Origin: Symsagittifera roscoffensis
Taxonomy: Eukaryota; Xenacoelomorpha; Acoela; Convolutidae
Assembly (NCBI RefSeq): GCF_963678635.1
Contig: NC_087068.1
Coordinates: forward strand, 43,235,649 to 43,299,648
Direction: 5' to 3'
Length of the DNA: 64,000 bases
In this document: positions 12,501 through 23,100 of the stretch, one piece after another
Numbering within the stretch: the stretch's first letter is position 1
Layout of the letters: each line of letters begins with the position of its first letter
The notes under the pieces: model-generated
Database searches by the model: none
The model's input: the letters and a program-made list of their open reading frames with translations, nothing else
What the model was told of the DNA's origin: nothing
Translations under genes and position numbers: made by a program

Positions 12501-15100
12501 TTAACATTTCGAGTAAAGAAAAAATGTTAGTTAATTTGTGTTATAACCCAAGCAGATCAAACTTTATTGATTTTTTGGAACAATTAACGCTTAACATAGA
12601 TAATGCTTTTTCAGTTTCTAATAAAATTACGCTTTTGGGTGATTATAACATAAATTATCTGGATAGCAAAGAAAAAGAAAATTTAGATTCTATAATTATT
12701 CCATATGGATTGAAGGTTTTTTGTCCAAACGATGAGACCAGAATTAGTTCCTCAACAAAAACTCATATCGACTACATAATCAGTGACTATGAAACAAACG
12801 GCATTGAGTTTTGTTTTGATACACCTTATAAAACCGACCATTTTGCTTCATTTATTTTGACGGATATAAAATGCGGCAAAATTTTACCGAGGATAATTAC
12901 GACTTTCAATAAGAAAAATTATCAGAAAAATGAATTTTGCAATTCACTCTCCGCTCTTCCTTGGTATCTCTTATATCAATGTACAGACGCACAAAACATG
13001 TTCTCGACGATGATTTATTTAATTTCTTGTGCTCTACAGCAACATGCTCCTATCGAAAAAAAGTTTGTTCGTAATTTAAAACCAAAAAACGTGTTGAAAA
13101 CGGAATGGTTCGATTCAGAATGTCAGCAATTGTTGACTAAGAAACAGAATTCACTCAGATCATATCGCAGTCAAAGCACAAGCGATAATTGGTCAAAGTA
13201 CCAGTTTTTACGTAATCAAATGAGCAAATTGATTAGAAGTAAACAATTCGATCATTCAAAAAATTGTTTTTCACTTCTCAGCACTATCCAACAAAAATGG
13301 AAATATATTAACCAAGTTAGAGGTACATGTTCTGGCAACCATCGAATTACAGTTCTACGAAATTCCTTCAGTGAAATGATAACCCAAGACAAAAAAATTG
13401 CCAATCATTTAAATTATATTTTTTCAAACTTAGGCGAATTTTTCGGCGCTAAAAAGCCTCCGAATTACAACAAATCTGCCTCTGAATCTGCATCTTTTCA
13501 TTTTCAACACATTACAGTGAAGCAATGCTTTGATATAGTTCGAAAAATCAATGTTGGAAAACCTCTCGGACCTTGTACCGTACCTGCTTGGGCAATCATT
13601 GACGGTCAATCAGTTATAGTTCCACATTTAACTTTTGTCATAAATACTTGCTTAGATGAGAACATTTTCCCGATCGAACTGAAAAAAGCAAACGTAACCC
13701 CTTTGTTCAAAAAAGATGACCCAATGGATGCAAAAAATTATCGGCCAATATCAATAACTTGTGCTTTTTCTAAAATTTTTGAAAAAATTTTACATGCCCA
13801 AATAACAGAACATCTTGACAAATTTCAAATAATGACACCATTTCAATTCGGATTTCGCAAAAACATTTCAACACAAGATGCTCTTGTTTATGTGACAGAA
13901 AGTATTCGAAATCAAATAGATTCAAAAAAAATCGTACATGCAGCTTTATTAGATCTGTCCAAGGCTTTTGATTCTATTTCGCATGAAGTTTTAATTGAAA
14001 AAATGCTTTCTCTCGGTTTTTCAAATGGAGCAAATGCTTTAATTGCTAGCTTCCTAAACAAACGTATTCAAAGAGTAAACGTCAATGGAATTTTTTCAGA
14101 CTGGATTGAAATAAAACGAGGTGTCCCACAAGGAACGGTACTTGGTCCGTTGTTGTTCAATATTTATGTTAATGACATACAAGAGCGATTATATGAGGGT
14201 TGTACTTTAGTTCAATATGCTGACGACTGTATGGTTTTTTCCTCTTCTATAATTTCTGAGGATGCTTTGAATCGATTGCAAAAATCACTCAATAATCTAA
14301 CGGAATTTTTTGCAGAGAACCAATTGAATCTGAATGCATCTAAATCGGAATTTATAACATTTTGTCAAAAAAATGATAGCAAAAATGTGGATACTGATAA
14401 ACTAGTAATTAGTGGGCATTATGTAGCCAAAAAATCAGAATGCAAATATTTAGGCATAATTCTTGATTCAAGTTTATCTTTTCATGCTCAAATCAAAACA
14501 ATTCTCCAAAAAATGGCCCAAGGGATTAAAACTATTGATACAATTGGACAACAACTGCCGACATTATCATTAGTTGCCTTGCTTCATTGTCTTGTTTTAT
14601 CACATTTAGATTATTCAGCAATTTTTTTACAACAAATTAATGCTACTTTGATGCTATCTCTGGAGAAACAGTTGAACTGGGCGCTAAAAAGAACATATTT
14701 CAGATCGAATTTTAAATCTTCTTCCCTTCTTCGCATTAGCAAATCGTTCATTGGAATCGAGAAAAGAATTGAGTTAAAGTGTATAACATACTTATACCAA
14801 TATCTTACAAACAAAAAGAAGGCTTTTGAAAATACACTGAGACTACCGACTGCCAATTATAGGCTCAACGAAAGAACGAAACAAATTATTTTTGACAAAC
14901 ATTGTTCGACTGCTTCTCTACAAAAATCATTTTTTCATTTGACTTCTAAAAAATGGAATTCACTGCCCATAATTTTGCGCAATTTAGAAAAATCGAAAAC
15001 AGAATTCAAGAAAAAATTGAAAGAATTTTACGTGAGTGAATTGAGAAACAATCCTATATGTACTAATACAAATACGTGGCGTGATTACCGTTTTTGCTAG
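12425..15100 (+). CDS. LINE ORF2-like protein, 5'-truncated, RT core intact (copy C)
   Basis: A single uninterrupted frame of 891 codons. The frame opens inside the TTGAGTGC repeat, so the first codons are not native; the first ATG is at 12524 (codon 34). Numbering from 12425, codons about 35-150 are the C-terminal half of an APE endonuclease (LLGDYNINYL, THIDYIISDYE, KTDHFA). A basic linker follows, then a complete reverse transcriptase: KKANVTPLFKKDDP, NYRPISIT, LDLSKAFDS with catalytic Asp at 510, RGVPQGTVLGPLLF from 565, and YADD at 598-601. After that come the thumb (NQLNLNASKSEF) and a C-terminal region ending WRDYRFC. It lacks the N-terminal endonuclease and any ORF1, so it is a dead-on-arrival copy. 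The absence of stops makes it much younger than copies A and B, from which it also differs in family. Best guess is a Jockey/CR1-group LINE. Confidence 0.88.
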   Translation: MRKIWVECKWVECTQPTVWVECKSTFNISSKEKMLVNLCYNPSRSNFIDFLEQLTLNIDNAFSVSNKITLLGDYNINYLDSKEKENLDSIIIPYGLKVFCPNDETRISSSTKTHIDYIISDYETNGIEFCFDTPYKTDHFASFILTDIKCGKILPRIITTFNKKNYQKNEFCNSLSALPWYLLYQCTDAQNMFSTMIYLISCALQQHAPIEKKFVRNLKPKNVLKTEWFDSECQQLLTKKQNSLRSYRSQSTSDNWSKYQFLRNQMSKLIRSKQFDHSKNCFSLLSTIQQKWKYINQVRGTCSGNHRITVLRNSFSEMITQDKKIANHLNYIFSNLGEFFGAKKPPNYNKSASESASFHFQHITVKQCFDIVRKINVGKPLGPCTVPAWAIIDGQSVIVPHLTFVINTCLDENIFPIELKKANVTPLFKKDDPMDAKNYRPISITCAFSKIFEKILHAQITEHLDKFQIMTPFQFGFRKNISTQDALVYVTESIRNQIDSKKIVHAALLDLSKAFDSISHEVLIEKMLSLGFSNGANALIASFLNKRIQRVNVNGIFSDWIEIKRGVPQGTVLGPLLFNIYVNDIQERLYEGCTLVQYADDCMVFSSSIISEDALNRLQKSLNNLTEFFAENQLNLNASKSEFITFCQKNDSKNVDTDKLVISGHYVAKKSECKYLGIILDSSLSFHAQIKTILQKMAQGIKTIDTIGQQLPTLSLVALLHCLVLSHLDYSAIFLQQINATLMLSLEKQLNWALKRTYFRSNFKSSSLLRISKSFIGIEKRIELKCITYLYQYLTNKKKAFENTLRLPTANYRLNERTKQIIFDKHCSTASLQKSFFHLTSKKWNSLPIILRNLEKSKTEFKKKLKEFYVSELRNNPICTNTNTWRDYRFC

Positions 15101-15640
15101 TTCTATATTTTTTAATTCAGTTTAATTTTTCACACATTGCTTGAAAGAGAAACTGTATATACTCTGCATATACGTTGTATAATTGGACTATCTGTAAAAT
15201 TGTTTGTAAAGTTTTATTACCAGCTTGTTCCTAATTCTTAAATCTTTAATTTTCTATAGTATCCGAAACTTCATATACTTTAATCAACCAATTTCCGAAC
15301 TGTAACCGATTTTGTTTTTTTTTGTTTTGTTTATTGCTTGTTTTCTGATGTTTTGTTTTTGTTTGATGTAACCAATGAATTTATAACCAATTTTATTATT
15401 TACACTTTGCTACACTGATGCCTCGGCTTTTTATTGTATAGTAATTCAAGTGTTCTTTCTTCTTCTTCATAATAATGAATTTTCCATAAAAATGTGAAAT
15501 ATGTCGGTGTTTTCGATGTTTATAATTTGTTCGTGTTTTAAATTTTGACTTTCGCGAATGAAAAATTTGCAAATTTCTTCGAAATTATAATATATTTATT
15601 ATATTTTGTAATATATCTAAGGTTTTTGTGGTTCGGTGGC
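12496..15640 (+). mobile_element. LINE copy C, probable extent
   Basis: The left limit is the point where endonuclease coding starts after the TTGAGTGC cluster. The right limit is uncertain: 15101-15640 is AT-rich with T runs and no coding, as expected for a LINE 3' untranslated region. I saw no clear terminal repeat, poly(A) tail or target-site duplication. Confidence 0.5.
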
Positions 15641-15664
15641 AATAAAAACTAGTTGAATTCTTTT

Positions 15665-15775
15665 TTGAGCAAAATATCGATATTCTATATTTCAAGTCAA
15701 ATATCGAAGAATATCGATATATCGATACTGTCATGATTTCGATATTCGATATTGACCTACTCCGATATATCTAGT
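15665..15775. other. Cluster of ATCGAT-type motifs
   Basis: Within about 100 bp there are repeated aatatcgatat, atatcgatatatcgatac and ttcgatattcgatattg units, several overlapping and self-complementary. It lies about 600 bp upstream of the PRRC2-like start codon. It may be a short palindromic repeat or a cluster of transcription-factor sites (TATCGATA is a known promoter element in insects). Function is unproven. Confidence 0.45.
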
Positions 15776-15869
15776 TCCCTGGTCAATTTATCGAGTTCTC
15801 TGGTCATTTAAAAGGAGAAGAGGTAAATTACCAATGTTATAAAAAGCGTTTGTATAAACAAAATAAAAA

Positions 15870-16059
15870 TTAAGAGTTGAAGTTTGATATTTCGAGCGCC
15901 TCGGCAACGCATGCAGCATTTCTTCGTTGGACGGCGATGCCGATACGCTGTTTTAGGAAGGCGAACGATCTCTTTTCTCCCGTCGCCAGGGCAATTCTCT
16001 TTGCGATTGCTGCTAGAGTTTTGTACGAGTCTTCCCCGATACCTCTGGTCATTATATAG
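15870..16059 (-). pseudogene. C-terminal scrap of the YLDDG-type RT family
   Basis: An ATG-initiated minus-strand frame of 60 codons (15870-16052) reads GIGEDSYKTLAAIAKRIA, then FAFLKQRIGIAVQRRNAACV near its end. This matches the terminal block of the 4.1-6.8 kb element, which ends SGNAACVLG, and the general ending of that family. The frame is undamaged over its length but no upstream RT sequence is attached. It lies head-to-head with the PRRC2-like gene, about 290 bp from its start codon. Confidence 0.6.
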
Positions 16060-16274
16060 ACATGACTGCATTGAATTTGTAAGCTCAGTCTTGAGGGTAG
16101 ATCGATTCAAAGTCCAATAAGCGTTGAAACCTCATGATAAATTGCGTCCGTAAACTGTCCGAAGAAGGAAATTATGAAAATTGCCTTAAGCGTTTCGTTT
16201 GTGGCTAAATTTAGAGAATTAAATCAAACTTTTTTCACCGAGTCTATTAGGTTAGAATTTTAACATTGCGTTAT

Positions 16275-16291
16275 TTTAACATTTTTTTCAG
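16275..16291 (+). other. Putative 3' splice site in the PRRC2-like 5' leader
   Basis: A T-rich tract followed by CAG at 16289-16291 forms a strong acceptor 59 bp upstream of the start codon, and an in-frame TAA lies two codons upstream of the ATG. It implies either a non-coding first exon further upstream or a spliced-leader acceptor. I did not identify an upstream exon. Confidence 0.45.
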
Positions 16292-16350
16292 ATAAGTGTT
16301 TCATATTGATGTGTTTTTAAGTCAATATCGCCGATGATTGCGTGTAAAGT

Positions 16351-17146
16351 ATGTCCGATAAAAATGCCCGATCCTACAAACCCGACGTGCGCGGGTCCAA
16401 ACAAAAGTTTCAAAGTATCACGACTACTGCATTCAAGAGTAAACAGGGTTTAGATCAAGCAGGAAAGGGGCCTGTCCCCTATTCCAAACCTGGGCTTGCC
16501 AGTCTTGGTAAAGTTTCTGGAAGACGTATTCCCAAGCCGCACATTGAGTCAAAGCGTACCGAAAATTTTGGGGAAGATCCTGATGTTCAATTAGTACCAA
16601 AAGACGGAAGTGGCTGGGCCAAATCGGCCGATGATGGGGACAATGGAGGAACCAGGAAAGGAGACGCTATTGCGGGATCCAGTTCTCAATCTGGAGGATT
16701 TTTAAACGCTAGTACTAAATTATGGTCTGATCCAAATGCGTTGGGCTCTTCAAGCCGACCTGTTCGAACAGCAAATCCAAATGAGTTTCCTACATTATCA
16801 GCTGGAACCAAACCCGAGTCACCTGAAAACAACTCTTCCTCATTTTCTCTAAAGCCCAATAGACCGAGCTGGAAGCAAGGTGCAAGTGGAAAATACGATG
16901 ATCGAGAGAGACCCTATAAAACGTCGGAAGTAGAACAGGATGCGGAGTACAGTCATTATCCAGACATGAAGCCATCGTTTATGAAGCCCAAAGACCCAAA
17001 TAATCAAAAATCTGGCGGATCATCCGGTAACGGCCAAGTGTCTCGCACTGGGAAGCGAGAAGAGTGGAAAGGACAAACTGTTATTAAGGAATCGAAAGAA
17101 TTGGATAAAATAGTGGAACTTGATAAAGATGCGGACGGATGGGCCG
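16351..17146 (+). CDS. PRRC2-like exon 1 (BAT2_N domain)
   Basis: Starts at the ATG, ends in the codon for Gly266 at a gtaagt donor. It encodes residues 1-265 plus one base, including the conserved GLASLGKV, VPKDGSGW and EFPTL blocks that identify the family. Without splicing the frame reads on only to 17205. Confidence 0.9.
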
Positions 17147-20100
17147 GTAAGTTAATGACTTCTACTGTGAAACCATTCGCCAACAGGACCTTTGCGTTTG
17201 AATAAGATGATTTGAATAAGATTTTTTAGGCGCTTCTGGCGAAGTCGACTACAACAAGAAGATCGTGTTCAGTGACGACGAGGAAGGTGGAACAGACTCA
17301 GGGGGGTCGACTGAAAGACAGGAGCGAAAACAACAACGAAACTTTACATCAAGTGAAGCGAGCAGGCGAGCTGCTCACAAGGACTACGAAAAATCTGTAA
17401 GATTTCATTTATTTTTTATTACACTTGCGAGGACAATCGTTTCAAAATCTTGGGAAAAACATCAATGTTGCATAAAACGTTTTCGACAAAAATTTATAAT
17501 CAGTAAAATCTGAAAAGCAATGGAATGTACAGATTAAAAGCACAAACTCAAAAAATCACAAGAACTGAAGAGAACAGATAAAACTGCAATATGAAAGAAA
17601 TAGATGAAACAAGCCACGAAAATGTGGAACAATTCAAAAGGGTCCTGGGTTCAAAAGGTCCTGTTTTAAAATCGGGTACTAGGCTTTTTTCCCGTACATA
17701 AGTTTTTCACAGGACTCATCTAAAATCTTGGTAGTACCTTGCTTCATAATGAATTCAAATTAGCCTGGAGCTAACGAATACGCCTGATACGGCAAAGGTC
17801 CTGGGTTCAAAAAAGTTCCGTTTCAAAAAAAAATTTCGGCCTATTATTTGTCTGCTTATGTTTTGTCTGTGTAGTTGCTACAATTAAGAATCGTTTTTTT
17901 GTCGCTGTAAACAATTTGCACTATAATTGCTTCAAGTGTTTTTGCATTTAGAAATTCCGGCTGAATTGAAATTTGTTTTTTTTTCATCGGGTTTTAATTT
18001 ACGGATTTCATTTTTTTCTTTTATTGGCTCAATGTATTTGCTTAATTAATATTAACCTTGTGGCCTCTTATTGCGTCGTATGGGGATCGAAAAAAAATTT
18101 CGTGTGCGGGTGTGTGATCTGCGAGGAGAAACAACATAGAATTTTTTCATTAATTTGAATTTTTTTGGCATTGAATGTTTCTGCTTATTTTTTTTTAGCT
18201 TTGTTACCGCTTGTTAATAATAATTTCAATTAATCATCCGGTGCATCTAGCGGAGAGCTAACGCAAGTGCTTGAGACCGCAAAAGGTTGCGGTTCGAATC
18301 CGGCCTGGATCTGTGTTTTTTTTTGCAAATTAGGTTTTTTGTGCTTCTTCGGGCTATCGTCCCTGTTTGTTTGTCGGCTGAGTTCCTGTACCCCGACTTT
18401 TTTTTGAAGTTTCAGCTTTCTTCCAACTTGCTGTAAGCCCCATGCTTGACGATGATGCCCGACAGTTTGGCTCCAGTCGAGACCTGTTTTTTTTTGCAAA
18501 CAGAAAATTTTCGGCTAATTTGGATAATTGTCGGTCGGCTTAGCTCAGCAGAAATTATTTTTTTTGCACTTGCGAAAAAAAGGGTAGTGCAATCGATTAC
18601 TAGACTTTTTTCCCGCAACCAACATTGTCTACAGAATCTTCATTTCTAGAGGATCTTTCATCTGACATGCTCAATTTCCTGAAAATTCCATCACTGAGCT
18701 AGTAGTTAGTTCAAGCCTGTTTCAGGTTGTAATTATCTTTTCAAGAGAAGATTCTCATTTTTCGGGTTCCTGGTTTTCGTCCTAGTTTCTATCGGTTCAA
18801 TTTTCAATTTTTCAAACGCCATTCATTTTTTTTATCTGTTAGTGTTTTTTTGTTTACTTTTTAAAGCATGGATACTGTTCCAAATTGAACAGTTTTTATT
18901 ATAATTGTTTGGGATTATGTGTTCAATGGTAAATTATTTCCATTTTTAATGACTGTTTATGAACTTTATCTGATATAAATATAGTGAATGCAAAAATGAC
19001 AAAAGTCAGAAATTTTGAAAATTTGTTTGGAAAAAACTTATGGAATTTTGACTTCTGTCATTTTTGCATTCACTATTTTATAGAGCAATGCGATTTTTGC
19101 ATCGAAAGTGTTGCAAAACTCCGTTTCACCTGTGTGTTTGAAAATCCGGTTTTTTTCTACTATCCCAAAGTAATGATGTAGTCAATTTGGTTCTGGATAT
19201 TTTGGACTTTTTTAGCAATCTATTATGTATTTAATTGCGGGCTTTACTATCTCGCCATGGTTAAGCTTTTTCAACGTATTTTTGCATGTTTAATAACAAA
19301 AAGAATTTTTGCACGCTTAAGCTATATTGTATATTGCATTGGTTAAGAATTTTTCCCATTTTCCAGTTTAAATTCAATGGTTATTTCATCAAGTTTGAAA
19401 TAAGCAACCCAAAAGTCGGATTCTGTCAGGGTTTTCCTAGCTCTGGTTCTGGCCTTCATATATGAATTACCAAATCCTTTTAGTATACGAGATACGGCAA
19501 TTTTTGAGATTTTTCAAAAATTTCTAGAAAATTTAATTTTAAAAAATTTCTCATTTTTTGAAACTTTCACCGTGTAGTTGGGTGCTCTCAGGTAGTTTTC
19601 GAGATATGACGTTTTGTTATGAGTTTTTTAAAATTTTTCACGGGAACTTAGATTTTAAAAAAAACTTTGAAGATTTCAATTCTGTTGGTGGATTTCAAAT
19701 CTTGCCTCTGAATTCGAGTGCTCAAATCCTTGTAGTTTTTTAGGAATTTTTCACGAGAACTTAGAGATAAAAATTTCACAAAATTTAAGGTCCCATCTCT
19801 ATAGCGAGGCCGTGTCAGAGTACTCTCAGAAGTTGCGAATCTTGCCTCAAAATCTTATTTCTAAAATTATTGTAGTTTTCGAGCTATGACGTTTTTTACG
19901 ATTTTTTCCAAAATTTTCAGAAAACTTAAATTCATTTTTTTTTCATAAGAATTCAAGTTCCAAACTCTGCGGTGGGAGCTGTCAGAATATTTTATGTTTC
20001 TCAGAGGTTATAAATCTTGCCTCCTATGTGTGAGTGCTCAAATCTTGTTATTCTTCATATATGACGTTCTTATGTCCGAAAACTTGAAATAAAACTTTTT

Positions 20101-23100
20101 TTTCAAAATTTGAAATTCTTGACCTGTAGTTGGGGGCTGTCAGAGTAATCTTACGGGTTTGGAGTTTGACCCCCAATTAAGAATGCCTAAATCTTTTTAT
20201 TTTACGAGATAAGACGATTTTGTGACTTTTCAGAAATTTTTAGAAAACTCAAATTACCAAATATTTCACAAAATTGAAATTCCCAACCTTGTGGTTGTGT
20301 GCTGTCAGAGTACTTTCAAGGATTGCGAAATTTGCCTTCAAATAAGACTGCTCAAATCTTGTTAGTTTTGGAGATGTGACGTTTTATCTGATTTTCAAAA
20401 AATATCTTAAGAAAACTGAAGTTGTAGTTGGGTACTTGAGAGTTCTCTCAGTAGTTGTAAATCTTGCGTCCAAATGCAACTACTTATTTGCTTTAAGTTT
20501 CCCAAAATTTTATGGTTTTCAAAAAAATTTGAATAAAAAACTGTGCAAAATGTGTAATTACGAACCATGTAATTGGATGCTCTCAGAGTACTGTCAAAGA
20601 TTGCGAATATTGGTTTCAAATAACACTGCTCAATTCTTGGTAGTTAACGGGATTAGACGTTTTATCTGGCTTACACGCACAAAAAACATATTTTTAGGAA
20701 AACTAAAGTTTGAAGTTTCTCGAAATTCGCATTTCTCAATGTTGTAGTTGGGTACTGTAAGAGTACTCTCAGTAGTGGCTAATCTTGCGTCCAAATGCGA
20801 CTGCTCAATTGGTTTTAGTTTCCGAGATGTGACTATTAAAGTTCATATTAAATTTTTTCTGAGAACTTATATAAAACTTCACAAAATTTTATGGTTTTTC
20901 AAATTTTGTATTAAAAAACTTCAATAAAAGACTGTGCAAATTTTGATGAACCCTGTAATTGGCTGCTGTCAGAGTACACTCAAAGGATGCAGATCTTATT
21001 TCCAATATGTGGTTTTTCTTCTGGTTTATTGAAAACAGCGATTTTTTCTTCATTATTCCGTTTCATTTTAATGATAGTCATTCATATTTGTATCGTAAGT
21101 GGTGCGAAGCTCAGCTTTGCCTCTCTTCTTACCCTTCCCATAAGCAAGTGTTTTGCAATCGACTTGTTTTATACTGTAATTAACTTCAAACTAAAATTTA
21201 TCTCTTAAAGTACAGATAAGTGCGAACTCAGTGTTTTCCAAAAATTCGTTTTACATGACTTCCAAATTGGATTACATTATTCGTTTTTAACCTTGCGGGG
21301 TTATGTTAGCAAGGAATTGAAACTACACATTCTTTTTGCTCAAAACTTTGTTCACTGTTCAAAACTTTGTTCTCAGACGTGCGAGAGGTGTTTAGGGACT
21401 TCATTTTTTTTGCTTTTCAAGGGCGAGCGACGAGATGGGGAGTTCTTCCGTTCTTCTTCAACTAGGGGCTCGGACAATAAATATAGCACAAACAACATGC
21501 GCAGGAGTGACTCGTTTTTTCAATCGAGTACTGACCGCGGAGCATCCGACCGCGGTGACAACCAACAGCGTCGAAGCAACTCTTTCTACGACCAGAGATC
21601 ATCGGGTGCACAGCATTACGAACAACGAAACAGAAATGATTTGCAAACTAGCGGTGGTTCTAAAAATGCTCCTGGTTCAAGACAAGAATATGACAACCGA
21701 AGAGGACCCGACTTCAACAACCGAAGTGGATCGACCGCTACCGGATACCCTGCTCCCTCCAACCCTCCCTTCCCGCCCTCTAATAAGACTTTTTCGACAG
21801 CGCAATCCGGAAACAATAATTTCCAAAGCCATGAGGCGAAGATTCAGATGGAACGAAATAGATCGTACATCGGGAACCAGGACTATGAAAAGAAGCCAGG
21901 AAGAGATGACGAAAAGCCGTAAGTTACCACTCTTGTTTTCCACGCAAAATCAGGTACCACAAATAATCTTTGGCGTGGGTCGAGTTATAGATCATATAAA
22001 AGCCCTTTCAGTTGTAATTCGAACATTAAAACCTTTTGAACAATTTTCTCAGTGTCGAGAAAAATCCGATTTGAAGTTTTTGGTCCAATTTCGAGCTAAT
22101 AAGATTTGAGCAAATAGGATTTTTTTACGATTTTTTTTCATTTTTCTAGTCCTTTTTCTACAGAAACTGTTTTCCAATTCGCCTATTTCACTATGACTGT
22201 CGAATATACCTCATTTCTATTTTTTCGCTAAGATCTTACCATCACACTACACAAAAAAAACGACACTAATTTGAAAAAGTGTTTTTAAGGTTGAATTCTG
22301 CGCGCTATTTGCATAGTAACCCGGCAATCCTTGTTCAAATTTGCAAACTAAACATTGCTTGCTTTTGATAGATTTTATGATTATTGTGATTTTTCCAACT
22401 CGATTTGTTAAAATTTTATTTTGTCCTTTTTTCCAGCTTAATAGGCTCGGGCCTATTGTATATAAACTAAGTGGCCTAAATTAGCGTGGTTTCAAGAGAA
22501 GCATAGTTTTTATGTCACCTTTAGATCACAAAAAGTGCTGAAAATCTTAATAGAAATTATTGTTCAAGTTTTTCATGACAACAATTTTTGTTGGCTTTTT
22601 TGTTTTTCTTTTCCTTTTTTTTCGGCTTGATAGATTTTGGCCCATATTACATCGGCTTAGTCGCCACGTATTGCGTCGTTTCACGAGCTGTGTATGTGTT
22701 TTGAGGCTGTGGGGAATTCGTAACTTTTTAGTAGTCATAATTTTTTTCGGCTTTGTTTTTTCCCCTTTTTTCGGCTTAATAGGTTTCGGCCAATACTTTA
22801 TCGGCATAGCGGCCGCATATTGTTTCATTTGACACGTGAATAAAGTTTGTGTATGTGTGTGTGTGTGTTTTTTAAGGGTGTGGGGAATTGATGATTTTAA
22901 AAAAAAAAATTTGGACTGGTTTCTCCTAAGGTATTTCCGGCGTTGTTGTTTCAAACCTAGCCTTATCGATAGATCTATTTCGAAGTTTTTGAATTTTTTT
23001 TCGACTTAGCGGCTTTCGTGTTTTGAAAGTGGTATGATTCAAAACACTGAGTAACCTTTTTTTAAAGCTTTTTCTTAATGAATGAGAGATGCAGTTAAAA

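Noticed and set aside
15877-16120. Plus-strand frames of 60 and 78 codons
   Set aside because: Shadows of the minus-strand RT C-terminal fragment.
21435-22109. 224-codon plus-strand frame
   Set aside because: Overlaps PRRC2-like exon 3 in another phase, reads past its donor, and lacks the family composition.
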